DNA of 64,000 nt from an uncultured Lentisphaerota bacterium. Its GTDB lineage: Bacteria > Verrucomicrobiota > Kiritimatiellia > CAIQIC01. The notes beneath the pieces are model-generated. The model did no database searches. It had not been told where the DNA came from and saw only the letters and a list, made by a program, of their open reading frames with translations. This document shows positions 1 to 12,822 of this stretch, piece after piece; position 1 is the first letter of the stretch, and each line of letters begins with the position of its first letter. The stretch spans positions 37,986 through 101,985 of the forward strand of contig CAISWQ010000091.1 of the NCBI GenBank assembly GCA_903889245.1, given 5' to 3'. Made by a program: the position numbers and the translations under genes.

Positions 1-1105
1 GGTCATCGGCCCAGGAATCCCGGGTGATGCGCTCCCGCGCCTGTTCCGGCGCCTTCGCGTCTTTCAGCACGCCCCTGGCGCGGTAGCGGCCGGCCGCATC
101 GTCATAGTAGGCCAGCGTCCGCTTGCGCGCCTCCACCACGCGGTTGTGTTGCTGGATTTTCCGCAGGGCACTGGTGATGCTCTGGTAGGCCGGCAGCGTG
201 AGGACAGACTTGAGGATCACCTCCCACGGCGAGTAACAGCGGGCTGCCGTTGTGCCGGGGTTGGGCGTGATGTGTTCCGGGTCCGGCTCGATATAAAACA
301 GCAGACGTTGAATCTGCTTGTCGGCGCGGCGCGCGGCGATGGCTTGCACGGCGTGGTCAATCGGTTTGTTGTCCAGCACGCCGCCATCCACGTGGTAGGC
401 CGGCGCGGAGAGATCACAGGCGCGGCGGCCCAACCCCTCCCTGGTCACCAGCACCGGCTCGAACGCAAACGGAAATGACGAGGTGGTCCGCACCGCGTCC
501 GCCAGCAGGCCGGTATCCTCGGTGGAGGCAAAGTCGTTGCGCCCCGGTTCATCGGCGTGCGCCGGCGCGCGATAGGCAAAATGAAAGACCTGCCGGTGCG
601 TGCGCGTCTTGAGCGGCGCGCCGCGCGGCGTCGGGATGGTCACGCAGTCGCCATCGAGGTTGGTGGCTGTGATGAACAGGTCCAGATAGGGCTGGAGCGC
701 CCCGCCGCCCGTTTGCTTCTCGAGCAGCGCCTCGAAAATCTTCTGGCGGAACCGGTCGCCATCGAGCAGCGCGCGCGGCTGTTGCCGGCCGGGCGGATAG
801 AGCAACTTGCCGATATCGCCTTCCTCCCGCCAGACCTCCATCAGCTTGGCCATGTTGCCGCCATTGACCAGCGCATTGGCGAGGAACGCGCCGTTGAGTC
901 CGCCCGCCGAGGAACCGGTGATGATGTCCACCTCGACCTTGCCAATCAGCGGGCGCAGCGCCGCGTAGGCGCCTTCGCCGCGGACCAGCCGGAAAAATTC
1001 CAGCGCCACGCCGCTCTCATACACCGCCAGCGCGACACCGCCGTAGAACGCCAGCGCGATGCGCGTCTCCTGCAACCCTTCCCACGTGGCCCGTTGTGTC
1101 TCCAT
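1..1105 (-). CDS. Patatin-like phospholipase, 3' part missing
   Basis: Read on the minus strand, an open frame starts with ATG at 1105 and runs off the left edge after 368 codons, so the C-terminus is absent. The N-terminus has the patatin layout: an oxyanion-type glycine stretch (FYGGVALAVYESG, residues 20-32), the nucleophile elbow ITGSSAGG with Ser66 in GxSxG, and the second catalytic motif DGG at residues 240-242. Patatins are serine-aspartate dyad acyl hydrolases acting on membrane lipids. The long insertions between the motifs resemble the large patatin-related protein family rather than short RssA-type proteins. No signal peptide is seen, so it is probably cytosolic. It is transcribed divergently from uppP across 123 bp. 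The family call is firm; substrate and full length cannot be seen. Confidence 0.85.
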   Translation of the reverse strand, partial: METQRATWEGLQETRIALAFYGGVALAVYESGVALEFFRLVRGEGAYAALRPLIGKVEVDIITGSSAGGLNGAFLANALVNGGNMAKLMEVWREEGDIGKLLYPPGRQQPRALLDGDRFRQKIFEALLEKQTGGGALQPYLDLFITATNLDGDCVTIPTPRGAPLKTRTHRQVFHFAYRAPAHADEPGRNDFASTEDTGLLADAVRTTSSFPFAFEPVLVTREGLGRRACDLSAPAYHVDGGVLDNKPIDHAVQAIAARRADKQIQRLLFYIEPDPEHITPNPGTTAARCYSPWEVILKSVLTLPAYQSITSALRKIQQHNRVVEARKRTLAYYDDAAGRYRARGVLKDAKAPEQARERITRDSWADD

Positions 1106-1228
1106 GACCAACCCCTTTCCGGGGGCAGCTCCCCCATGGCTGGGGTGCATAGCAAACCCGCCTGTCCAATACAAGCCTGCCACGCTTTGCGGTTGTGCGG
1201 CGCCGGGGCGGCGACTATCCTCCGCGCC

Positions 1229-2035
1229 ATGACGAACAACGTGCTCATCACCACGGTCGCCGGCATCGTCGAGGGCCTCACCGAATTCCTCCCTGTTTCT
1301 TCCACGGGCCACCTGCTGCTCACCGAGCGCTTGTTTGGGCAGCAGTTGAGCGACCTGTTCAACATCGTCATCCAGTCCGGCGCGGTGTTGGCGGTCCTGC
1401 CGCTGTTCCGCGAGCGGCTGGCGCAGTTCCTCTTTCGCTGGCGCGAGCGGGCGACGCAACTCTATGCCGCCAAGATTGCCGTTGCTTTCCTCGTTACGGC
1501 CATCGGCGGGCTGGCGCTGGAGAAAAGTGGCTTCAAGCTGCCGGAGACCGCCTTCCCGATCGCGATGGCGCTGCTGGTCGGCGGTCTCGGCTTCATCGCC
1601 GTGGAGGCCTGGCTCAAGCGGCGGACGACGGGCAGTGACATCACCTGGCTCATCGCCGTGGTGGTGGGCTTGGCGCAGGTGCTGGCCGCGGTCTATCCCG
1701 GCACCTCGCGCTCCGGGTCCAGCATCCTGTTCGCGCTGCTGCTCGGCTTGAGTCGGCCGGCGGCGACAGAGTTCTCCTTCCTCGTCGGCATCCCGACCAT
1801 GCTCGCGGCGGGCAGCCTGAAAATCCTGCACGAGGTGCGGCATCCGGTACCCGGTGCACCGCCAGAGGATTGGGCGCTGGTCGCGCTCGGCTTTATGGTC
1901 TCCGCCCTCGTTTCCTTCATCGTCGTCAAATGGCTGTTGCGCTACGTCCAGACCCACACCTTCACGGCTTTCGGCTGGTATCGCATCGCCATCGCTGCCC
2001 TGATCTTTGGCTTGCTCGCCGCCGGTTCGTCATGA
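1229..2035 (+). CDS. uppP: Undecaprenyl-diphosphatase
   Basis: The 268-residue product is an integral membrane phosphatase that regenerates undecaprenyl phosphate, the lipid carrier for peptidoglycan and other envelope polymers. Both signatures of the BacA/UppP family are present: EGLTEFLPVSSTGHL near the N-terminus (residues 15-29), carrying the conserved glutamates and serines, and PGTSRSG in the second half. Hydrophobic segments alternate through the whole length and the protein ends in a membrane helix, as expected for this family of about 270 residues. The reading frame stays open far upstream, but ATG 1229 begins exactly at the conserved N-terminus; the upstream extension is antisense to the lipase gene. 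No strong ribosome binding site is visible before the start. Confidence 0.95.
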   Translation: MTNNVLITTVAGIVEGLTEFLPVSSTGHLLLTERLFGQQLSDLFNIVIQSGAVLAVLPLFRERLAQFLFRWRERATQLYAAKIAVAFLVTAIGGLALEKSGFKLPETAFPIAMALLVGGLGFIAVEAWLKRRTTGSDITWLIAVVVGLAQVLAAVYPGTSRSGSSILFALLLGLSRPAATEFSFLVGIPTMLAAGSLKILHEVRHPVPGAPPEDWALVALGFMVSALVSFIVVKWLLRYVQTHTFTAFGWYRIAIAALIFGLLAAGSS

Positions 2036-2104
2036 ACCGCGCGCTGCCCGCTGCCGACGCCATGGCGGGCGGGCGTGGTGCCCGGCGACACCCGTGCGGT
2101 CTGG

Positions 2105-2154
2105 TTTTCCAGGGCTTGGAAACCCGCACGACGTTTTTTCCAGGGCTTGGAAAA
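2105..2154. repeat. Phased palindrome array, 2 copies
   Basis: Two copies of the TTTTCCAGGGCTTGGAAA-type palindrome with their CC positions at 2109 and 2140 (31 bp apart), in the 343-bp gap between the convergent uppP and FAD-oxidoreductase genes. The same element recurs in ten further intergenic arrays in this window. Confidence 0.9.
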
Positions 2155-2163
2155 TTTCACCAC

Positions 2164-2191
2164 AACGGCTCGCGAGTACGCTCGCCCTCCC
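2164..2191. repeat. 28-bp dispersed repeat, copy 1
   Basis: The 28 bases from AACGGCTCGCG to GCTCGCCCTCCC are the exact reverse complement of 58369-58396. The unit is itself partly palindromic (GGCGAG / CTCGCC arms). The remainder of the gap, 2192-2378, holds only the short palindrome at 2317-2333 and no credible gene. Confidence 0.85.
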
Positions 2192-2316
2192 ATTCAAGGC
2201 GATGGTGTGTGCCGCACGCTCACGAGTGCGCCTACAGAGCAACTATGCCCAGCATGATGTGGCTGGTGGAATGCGACCTCCGGGCGCATACGGTGTGCTA
2301 CCGACGATAGCATGAG

Positions 2317-2333
2317 ACCTCGGATACCGAGGT
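2317..2333. repeat. Short palindrome ACCTCGGATACCGAGGT
   Basis: A 17-bp near-perfect palindrome (arms ACCTCGG / CCGAGGT) lies 45 bp beyond the stop codon of the minus-strand FAD gene. The reverse complement of the same 17 bp is found at 53529-53545, so this may be another dispersed element or a protein-binding site. Confidence 0.5.
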
Positions 2334-2378
2334 GTTCATGCGAGGCTGGTTGCCTGATGGCGAGGAGCGGAGTTGGCG

Positions 2379-5300
2379 TCAGCGCGGTTTGGCGTCGAGG
2401 ACGGCCTGCGCATGGCGGGCGATCGGGCCGCGCAGGTCGCGGGCGTAGGCGCGCAGGACCTTTTCTCCGCGGCCGTCTTGGTCGCCGCAGCGGTAGAGCG
2501 CGCGGGCGAGCATCAGCTCGCGCAGCGAGTCGTGACGCGTGGTGATCGTACGGCCGTGCTGTTCCACCTCGAAGTGGATCGCCTGCTCCAGCGTCTCGTG
2601 CGCGTAGCCGGTCATGCCGGGCATGGCGAGGGCGGCGGCGAGCGGCGCGGCGGCGGCGGGGTCGCCGATGGTTTCGAGCGCGAGTGCGACGGCGCGGAAG
2701 TGCGAGAAATCGCTCTCCGGCTTGAGTTGGCCCAGTTTGGCGAGCAACACTGGCACCGCGCGTTTGTTGCGCGTGTGGCCGAGCGCCATGATGCGGCCAT
2801 CGAGCTGGCTGACGTTGCCGCCGCCGCGATGCTGCCAGCCTTCGTCCCACTTTGCATCGCGCACCACGGCAAGCAGCGCCTCGCTGCCGGTGGCGTCGCC
2901 GAGCATGGCGAGCAGCGCGGCGTATTGCACGCGGGCGGCCTTCTCGCTGCTGGCGTAGGCCTGGCGCAGCAGCGGCAGCGCGGCCTCGGCGTTCCCGAAG
3001 ACCGCCGCGCCCGCGTACATGTTCGTGCGTGCCTGCGTGACGGCCACGGCAAGCTGTTCCTTGGAGAGCGGGAAGGAATCCACATCGGTCAGCACGTTGG
3101 TCGTCAGCCCGCCCATCGCCACGAGGTGCTGTTGCACGGCGCGGACATCCACGGTGCGCGCGGTCTTGCCGGTCTTGAGGGCAAGCGCGGCGGCGTAGCC
3201 GGCGGCATAGCCGCCGTTCTGGATGTCCGGCTGCATGCGGATCAGCGGCACGGCGTCGCGGTGCGCGCTGATGCCGAGCGCGACGACGAGGAGGCCGTCC
3301 CAGCCTTTGGGCAGCAGGCTGCGGTACGGAATGTTCTCGATCAGTCTGCCGGTCGGGTAGGGCCACGGCCAGATGTGCAGGAACGGATCCACGACGTAGC
3401 CGTGCGTGTCGAAGCCGCCGCCGCGCGCCTGCACGACCGTGTCGGGAAACGTGCGCGAGGCAAGCTGGTCTCGGACATTGAGGATGTGGTCACCGACGAT
3501 GCGGCGGCGCTCGCGTGTATCTATGAGTTGGCCGAGATCGAACGCGGACTGGAATTTGTGCTTGGCGAAGACGTAGAGGTGCCAGACGTCGAGCAGGTCG
3601 CTTTCGTCGGTGAGCGTGTAGTCGGTGTTGATCATGTTGATGCCGAGCTGGCGCGGCGGCAGCCCGACGCCCTGCATGCCGAAGTCGCTCGCGTCGGTGG
3701 TCAGGCACGGCGCGCCCGCGGCGGCGGCGATGTCGGAGTTGCCGGTGGCGTCAATCACGACCTTCGCGCGCACGACACCGCGGCCCTGTGGCGTCGCGAG
3801 CACGACGCCGGTGACCTTTTGCCCCTCGACCAGCGCGCCGCAGCCGGTCGTGCCGAACCAGATGTCCGCGCCGGCCTTGAGCAGTTCGCTGCGCCACAAA
3901 TTCGCGCGCTGCTCGATGCCCCAGATGCGTCCGCCCGGCTTCCACGGCTGCCGCTCGTCCTTGATCGTGTCGGTGAAGCCGACGCGATTGCCGGAGCAAT
4001 AGCCGGTGATTTCGCCGACCGTGCCGACGCCGCCGAGCGCGGAGAGCGCCTCGACGACGAGCGTCTTCGCGCCCTGCCGCGCGGCGCCGATACCGGCCGG
4101 CGCGCCCGCGGTACCGCCGCCGATGACGACCACGTCGTAAGCGCCCCACACCGGCACGACGCCCGCCTCCTGCGGAATCGTCGGCGACTTCTGCGTCGGC
4201 CGCACGCCGGTCAGCAGCTCGCGTACTTCGCCTGCGACGATCTTTTCGCCGGCCTTCGCGCCCGCAACGCGCGGCTGCTGCGGAGCGCGCAGGCTCCTGG
4301 CTTCCTGCGCAGCGGCCGCACCGACGCGCGTGCCGGCCTCCAGCAGCGCGAGCGGGCGCATCAGTTTGGCCGCGTCGCTGCGCGCGACAGCGGCGCAGCC
4401 GCCGAGCACATAGACGCGGTCGAGGCCCTGGGGTTGAAACGCGGCGACGGAGTCCAGCGCTTGGCCGCGACCGAGCAGCGCATCGGGCGGCACCTCGAAA
4501 AGCACGTCGGAGGTGATCTGCTGGCCGGGGTCAAAGGTGAAGGTCCGCGCCATCTGGTCGGCCTCGGCCCACGCGGCGGGTGTGTCGCCGGCCATCGGCA
4601 GCTTCAGCGTGTACTCGATGACCTGGTAGTTGACGTTCGTGCCGCCGGCGTATTCCGGCGCGCGCGCGGTGTAGGGTGGGGCGATGACGCGCGCGGTCAG
4701 GTTCTCGCTCTCGCGCACCGCGCCGCCGATGACGACGCGCTTGAACGTGTGCTGGCCCGCCGGATAGGGGCGGAACCCGGCGCCCGCGAGCCGCGCAACC
4801 AGCGCGCGGTCTGTCGCATCCACGAGCACCTTCGCGATCACCGCCTGCCGCCCGGCGCGGTTGGCCATGACGATGCCGCACGGCTGGCCGGCGGCGTCGC
4901 GCAGCACATGCGTGGCCTGGCAACTGTAGAGGAACGGCACGCCGGCCTTGATGAGTGCGTCGTCGAGCGTCCTCTTCACGTGCATCGGCCGCGGCGGCGG
5001 AATCGGATTGGGCGGCGGATTCCGCTCGGTGTGCAACACCTCGATCTCACCCAGCAGGAGGCGCGTGGCCGTGTTGCTTTTCTGCACGGCGAACTTCACG
5101 TAGCGCGCGGTCGCGCTGACCGGCGCGGCCCACGTCTGGCAATCGTCCAGGTTGGTGTGCTTGCCCGGCAGCGTGCTGGTGGGCGCGCCGAGCTGGGCTA
5201 CCTCGCGCCACGTCTGCTTGTCGTCACTCACAAAAACCGTCACACGCTGTGCGCTGAATTTTCCGTCCGGGCGGTGATAGGACATCAGTCGCACCGCCTC

Positions 5301-5795
5301 GAGTTCCTGCGGCGCTTTGAGATCGGCGATGATCTGCACGTCGCCGGCATACTGGACGCTCTCGGCGCTGGCGGAACCCCACGCGCCATCGGTCAGCGCC
5401 GAGGGCGGCTTGGTGTCCGGGTGCGCGCCGCCGGCGGGCACATCCGTGGTGTAGGTCAGCGCGATCCGGTTCGGGCTGACGCGGAAATCGTTGGTGGCAA
5501 AATGGAAAATTTTACAGGCGAGTGGCGACTTGGGTTCCTCGCCCGGTTCGAGCCAGAGCCGCAGCGTCGCGGTCATGTCGTCGCCGAGGTAGGGGCGCGG
5601 CGCGGCGAGGAAGACCTTCGCGCCCTGTTCCGCGGCGGCGACCGCCGCGGCCACCGCGCCGCCGCTGCCGCCGACGACGAGCACATCGGCCTCGGCCGCG
5701 ACCGGGATGGCGCGCGCCGCCTCCTCCACCACCGCCGCCGGGACGGCCTGGCAAGCCCAGACCAGAACGGCGCTCCACCGGAGAAAAGTTTTCAT
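2379..5795 (-). CDS. Secreted FAD-dependent oxidoreductase with discoidin insert and HEAT-like tail
   Basis: The product has about 1,138 residues. A signal peptide covers residues 1-21 (MKTFLRWSAVLVWACQAVPA). A first dinucleotide-binding fold follows (VLVVGGSGG, near 38-46). It is interrupted by a discoidin/F5-8C-like carbohydrate-binding segment (about 115-265, ending KFAVQKSN...LLLGEIEVL). A second complete FAD-binding fold starts at about 553 (YDVVVIGGGTAGAPAG) and continues to about 930. The C-terminal 200 residues contain HEAT-like helices. This belongs to the FAD_oxidored class that PVC bacteria encode near sulfatases and glycosidases; the substrate is unknown. Start: the frame opens 18 codons earlier, but ATG 5795 gives the signal peptide and has a GAGG sequence about 8 bases upstream. 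The doubled FAD domain is unusual. Confidence 0.85.
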   Translation of the reverse strand: MKTFLRWSAVLVWACQAVPAAVVEEAARAIPVAAEADVLVVGGSGGAVAAAVAAAEQGAKVFLAAPRPYLGDDMTATLRLWLEPGEEPKSPLACKIFHFATNDFRVSPNRIALTYTTDVPAGGAHPDTKPPSALTDGAWGSASAESVQYAGDVQIIADLKAPQELEAVRLMSYHRPDGKFSAQRVTVFVSDDKQTWREVAQLGAPTSTLPGKHTNLDDCQTWAAPVSATARYVKFAVQKSNTATRLLLGEIEVLHTERNPPPNPIPPPRPMHVKRTLDDALIKAGVPFLYSCQATHVLRDAAGQPCGIVMANRAGRQAVIAKVLVDATDRALVARLAGAGFRPYPAGQHTFKRVVIGGAVRESENLTARVIAPPYTARAPEYAGGTNVNYQVIEYTLKLPMAGDTPAAWAEADQMARTFTFDPGQQITSDVLFEVPPDALLGRGQALDSVAAFQPQGLDRVYVLGGCAAVARSDAAKLMRPLALLEAGTRVGAAAAQEARSLRAPQQPRVAGAKAGEKIVAGEVRELLTGVRPTQKSPTIPQEAGVVPVWGAYDVVVIGGGTAGAPAGIGAARQGAKTLVVEALSALGGVGTVGEITGYCSGNRVGFTDTIKDERQPWKPGGRIWGIEQRANLWRSELLKAGADIWFGTTGCGALVEGQKVTGVVLATPQGRGVVRAKVVIDATGNSDIAAAAGAPCLTTDASDFGMQGVGLPPRQLGINMINTDYTLTDESDLLDVWHLYVFAKHKFQSAFDLGQLIDTRERRRIVGDHILNVRDQLASRTFPDTVVQARGGGFDTHGYVVDPFLHIWPWPYPTGRLIENIPYRSLLPKGWDGLLVVALGISAHRDAVPLIRMQPDIQNGGYAAGYAAALALKTGKTARTVDVRAVQQHLVAMGGLTTNVLTDVDSFPLSKEQLAVAVTQARTNMYAGAAVFGNAEAALPLLRQAYASSEKAARVQYAALLAMLGDATGSEALLAVVRDAKWDEGWQHRGGGNVSQLDGRIMALGHTRNKRAVPVLLAKLGQLKPESDFSHFRAVALALETIGDPAAAAPLAAALAMPGMTGYAHETLEQAIHFEVEQHGRTITTRHDSLRELMLARALYRCGDQDGRGEKVLRAYARDLRGPIARHAQAVLDAKPR

Positions 5796-5866
5796 GTTGT
5801 TGCCTCGTTGGAAACCACACACCGGCCGCGCGGATAACGTCCGGCTCACAGGTTTATTTGAGGAAC

Positions 5867-5917
5867 TTTTCCAAGGCTTGGAACAGTTGGGTGGCCAGTT
5901 TCCAAGCCTTGGAAACT
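5867..5917. repeat. Phased palindrome array, 2 copies
   Basis: Two copies with CC positions at 5871 and 5902 (31 bp apart). The second copy is an extended palindrome (CCAGTTTCCAAG and its complement, 5895-5919). The array sits 11 bp beyond the stop of the beta-repeat gene and about 70 bp upstream of the FAD gene. Confidence 0.9.
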
Positions 5918-5927
5918 GGCGCCGGCT

Positions 5928-8900
5928 TCAACTGTTCCAGCGGGTGGGTTTGCCATGCAGCCGGCGGCGCAGCCAGTAGGCGGCGCCGAGCATGAGCAGC
6001 AGGTTGAAGGACGCCGGTTCCGGGATGGCGGTCAGCAGGAGGTCGTTGTTCTGGCCATCGCCGCTGTTGAAGTCGTAGCGGAGCGAGAACAGATTGGTGG
6101 CCGTGCCGCCGCCGGTGACTGCGCTGAAGAGCGTGTTGTTATAGAGGTTGGACACCGCGCCAAAGGCGTCGGTGATCTGGAAATAGCGGTTGGTGCCATC
6201 GAACGCGCTGATACCGGTGAAGAGGTTGTTGTAGAGCAGGAACGTATCGCCGGCGTTCCACGTGTAGGTGGAAAGGTCCAGTTTCAACTGCGGCATGCCG
6301 CTGCCGGTGTAGTCGAGGCTGTTGCTGACCACGCTCATGTCGTGTGTGGTGGCGCTGCCGATCCAGAACAGGTTCGTCGAGCCGCCGGCCAGCGTCAGGC
6401 TCTGGAAGAAATTCGTGTCGCCGCCCGTGCCCGGCGTCAGGGTGCCGCCGGCGAGGTTGGTGACGGCGCCGGCGTAGCTGCCACTGCCCAGCGCCAGCGC
6501 GCCGTTGCCGATGATCAGGCCACCGGCAACCGTTCCACTGTTGGTCAGATTCTGGCCAGCGAGGAGGGTGAAGCTGCTGCCAAGCGCGGACACGTCGAGT
6601 CTGGCTCCGCTGGCGATGCTGATGAAGTTGCTGCCGAGCATGCCATTGCCGGCCAGCGCGAGGGTACCGCCGCTGATCGTGGAGCCACCGTTGTAGGTGT
6701 TGACACCGGAGAGGGTCCAGATACCGGCGCCAACCTTGTTGATCGCTGCCTTGGAACTCGCGTCCACACTGTCGGTGATCTCACCATCAAATTGCGTGTT
6801 GGAACCCAGGGCGCCCACGCTGAACGTGGTGCGACCGGCCTGATTGCCGCCCGCCCGCAGGGTGGTGCCGGCCGCGCCAGCCAAGGAGCCCAGGTGGAGA
6901 GTCTTATCGGCGCCACCGGTGTTGTTATTGAAAGCGAGTGTTCCGCCGACCACTTCCCACGTCCCGCTGGAACTGCCGGCTGCTTCATGGTTGAACCAGA
7001 TGTTGCCATTGCTGCTGACGAACGTGCCGTTGAAACTGCTGTTATCGCCCCAAAGTTGCAAGGGACTGGCTCCAGCCTTGGCGAGCCAGCCTGCCCCGGA
7101 GAGATTGGTGCCATTGGTCAGGATCAGGTCGCTGCTGGCGTCGAGGATGTTGCTGCTGGCCGCAGCGACTTGGATAGCATTGCTCACCACCCAACCGGAA
7201 CCCCCGGTGGCGCGCAAGGTGCCATTGCTCAAGGTGACGGGCCCGGCACCCAACGCATGGTTGGTGGCGATGGCCAGCACGCCGCCACGGATGAGCGTAC
7301 CGCCGCCGTAGGTGTTCACATTGGCGAGCGTGAACGTGGAGGAACCAGCTTTAGTCAGGCTGTAGCCATTCCCGCCATCGCCAATGACGCCGTTGAAGAT
7401 GGCGCTGTCATTGCCGCCGCCGGTCAAGGTACGGCTGCCGCCGGATAGGGTGACGGTACCGAGAAAGGTCAGGTTTTTGCTGTTGCTACCGCCCAGGGTG
7501 CTGTCGGCGGCGACGAACACGTTGTTGGAAATGTAGCTGACCCCGCTAGCCGATTGAGCGGCGCGCAGCAAGCCGCCGGTCAAGGTAAGCGTGCCTGTAC
7601 CCAGCGCGCTGTTGCCGATGATGAGCAGATTCCCGCCGGTCGGAACCAGTGTGCCGCCGGAGTAGGTGTTGTTACCGCTCAACACCGTACTGCTGCCGCC
7701 GCCGCTGGTGACGGTGACGAATCCGGCCTCGCCGGCCCAATCGCTGACCGGGCCTTGAATGCGCAAAACACCACTGACAGGTGTACTGAACGTGACGCCA
7801 TTGCTGCCAATGGCGAAACCGCGCTTGGCATTGATGGCGATGTCGGAAGCGGGCCCCACGAGAACACCACCATTGATAAGGATGTTGGTGGCGGTCGTTG
7901 CTGTTGGAACTGCGCCTAGATGGGCATCCGAACCGATCTGAAGAGTGCTGGAGACCAGTGAAACACCGCCACTGAACGTGTTATTGGCAGAGAAGGCCAC
8001 CGTGCCGCCGCCCAGTATGGTCAAGCGATAGTTGCCGCCATCATCACCGATGCTGCCGTTGTAGTTGACCTTGCCACCGAGCACCGTATTGGTCTGGTCG
8101 GCGCGTAGCGTGATCGGTTCGCTTAACGTCAGCGTACCATTGCCCGCCTTGGTGATGTCGAAGGCATTGAGTCTGACGCCACCGACATTACCGGTGACGA
8201 CGCCACCCACCGTCAAGGTGTTGGCGCTGGTGGTCAAGGTCAGATTACTGCCCAGCGTGACCAAGCCCGAACCCAAGCTCACGGCGCGGGTACCTGTATA
8301 GGTGAAATCCTTATTCCATGTCTGGGCGTTGGTATTGCCGTTGGTCACTCCAGACGACAGGCTATCGAGTGTGCCGCCGTTGATGGTGAGTGTGCCGGAG
8401 CCCAGCGCGTAGTTGTGATTCAGGTTGAGGGTTCCGGCATTGAGGGTGACATCGCCACTGATGGTGTTGCTGCCGTTGAGCGACAAGGCACCTTCATTAT
8501 TGGCCAGGGAACCCAGCGTGTTGTTGGCCATCAGCACCAAGCCACCACTGCCGATTTTAGAGATGCTGCCCGCGCCGCTCAAGACCGCCTGATTGGTGAC
8601 GCCAAAGGCTTGGGTGTCAAAAATGACTGGTCCTGAGACGTTATAGGTCGCGCTCGTACTAACCAGCCAACTGCTCGTGGTCTGCGCGGCTTGCAGAGTG
8701 CCACCCGCCAGATTGACCGTCAGGAGCGCCTTGCCGCTCATCGTCAACTGTTTCATCGAAAGCAGCCCGCCATTCAAATTGATGTAGCCGTTGGTGGCGT
8801 TGTAGCCCTGAATCGTGGCCACCGTGGCCGTGCCGCTGTTGACCGTCAGCGTGGCCCCAATACCGACATAGGCAAACAACATGGTTTGATTTGTATGAAT

Positions 8901-9338
8901 ATAGACACCACCGTCCACGGTAAGCGCCGCTTGACCCAACGCGCCATTGGCGAGGATATCGCCAGCGGAGCCGCGGCTCTCCAAGGTGCCGCCTGTGATA
9001 TACAGCGCGCCGTTGTTTTGGTCGCCAATACGCAACGCGCGTCCGGAACCTTCGGCGGTGGTGTTCGTAAAGATCGTCGTGCCCAAATCGGCGGTGTAGT
9101 AGAGGGCGTTGTTGGCCTTGTTCGTCACATAGAGGGAGACGCTATACATGCCGCCTGTCGGTGCCATGGTGCTGGTCCGCCAGTTAGCGGTCTCAAGCCA
9201 GTTGGTGCTGGAATTGCCGTTCCAACCATAGGCGGCGGCCAGCGCTGGCGCGCTGATCAGAAAGGGCGCTGCTAGCAACAGCTTGAACAGCGAACGGCAA
9301 GCACACACCTTCACGACGGTCCCTGTACTATGTCTCAT
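5928..9338 (-). CDS. Autotransporter-type beta-strand repeat protein with PEP-CTERM anchor
   Basis: The 1,136-residue secreted protein has an N-terminal signal sequence (about residues 1-35, ...LLLAAPFLISAPALA). Its body is built from low-complexity glycine/asparagine/threonine repeats of the autotransporter-associated beta-strand type, for example LSGNNTYSGGTLVPTGGNL and LSGVNTYNGGSTISGGTLAL, which predict a long beta-helix. There is no autotransporter barrel at the C-terminus. The protein ends in a PEP-CTERM sorting signal instead: IPEPASF, a hydrophobic stretch (NLLLMLGAAYWL) and an arginine cluster (RRR). It is therefore probably exported and processed by an exosortase system encoded elsewhere. 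The composition is more threonine/asparagine-rich than that of its neighbours, as expected for a surface fibre. Its ligand cannot be inferred. Confidence 0.88.
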   Translation of the reverse strand: MRHSTGTVVKVCACRSLFKLLLAAPFLISAPALAAAYGWNGNSSTNWLETANWRTSTMAPTGGMYSVSLYVTNKANNALYYTADLGTTIFTNTTAEGSGRALRIGDQNNGALYITGGTLESRGSAGDILANGALGQAALTVDGGVYIHTNQTMLFAYVGIGATLTVNSGTATVATIQGYNATNGYINLNGGLLSMKQLTMSGKALLTVNLAGGTLQAAQTTSSWLVSTSATYNVSGPVIFDTQAFGVTNQAVLSGAGSISKIGSGGLVLMANNTLGSLANNEGALSLNGSNTISGDVTLNAGTLNLNHNYALGSGTLTINGGTLDSLSSGVTNGNTNAQTWNKDFTYTGTRAVSLGSGLVTLGSNLTLTTSANTLTVGGVVTGNVGGVRLNAFDITKAGNGTLTLSEPITLRADQTNTVLGGKVNYNGSIGDDGGNYRLTILGGGTVAFSANNTFSGGVSLVSSTLQIGSDAHLGAVPTATTATNILINGGVLVGPASDIAINAKRGFAIGSNGVTFSTPVSGVLRIQGPVSDWAGEAGFVTVTSGGGSSTVLSGNNTYSGGTLVPTGGNLLIIGNSALGTGTLTLTGGLLRAAQSASGVSYISNNVFVAADSTLGGSNSKNLTFLGTVTLSGGSRTLTGGGNDSAIFNGVIGDGGNGYSLTKAGSSTFTLANVNTYGGGTLIRGGVLAIATNHALGAGPVTLSNGTLRATGGSGWVVSNAIQVAAASSNILDASSDLILTNGTNLSGAGWLAKAGASPLQLWGDNSSFNGTFVSSNGNIWFNHEAAGSSSGTWEVVGGTLAFNNNTGGADKTLHLGSLAGAAGTTLRAGGNQAGRTTFSVGALGSNTQFDGEITDSVDASSKAAINKVGAGIWTLSGVNTYNGGSTISGGTLALAGNGMLGSNFISIASGARLDVSALGSSFTLLAGQNLTNSGTVAGGLIIGNGALALGSGSYAGAVTNLAGGTLTPGTGGDTNFFQSLTLAGGSTNLFWIGSATTHDMSVVSNSLDYTGSGMPQLKLDLSTYTWNAGDTFLLYNNLFTGISAFDGTNRYFQITDAFGAVSNLYNNTLFSAVTGGGTATNLFSLRYDFNSGDGQNNDLLLTAIPEPASFNLLLMLGAAYWLRRRLHGKPTRWNS

Positions 9339-9526
9339 AGGCCCTCATCAACACACAACGTGCATACATCTAATGGAACACCCAAAAGGCGCGGCTGTTT
9401 ACCGCAGATGCGGGGAAAAATCAAGGTGAAAGTAACGTCCCCAAGTGGCGGCCAACACGTCATCGAATTTCTAATGGCGTTCCATCTGCGCTTGGCTTAT
9501 CTTTTCGCAGATATTGAGCGTGACTT

Positions 9527-12814
<3,288 letters not shown>

Positions 12815-12822
12815 ACGGGTCT

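Noticed and set aside
2373..5837. A very long open frame on the plus strand opposite the FAD oxidoreductase gene
   Set aside because: Its translation is a low-complexity Arg/Ala/Gly/Asp mix with no domain, signal or ribosome binding site. It is the usual antisense shadow of a GC-rich gene. Similar long shadows opposite carB, purF and the glycosidases were dismissed for the same reason.
9475..9489. Sigma-54 promoter (GG-N10-GC) before the first kinase
   Set aside because: TGGCGTTCCATCTGC has the spacing but misses consensus bases on both sides. Such matches are expected by chance in GC-rich DNA.
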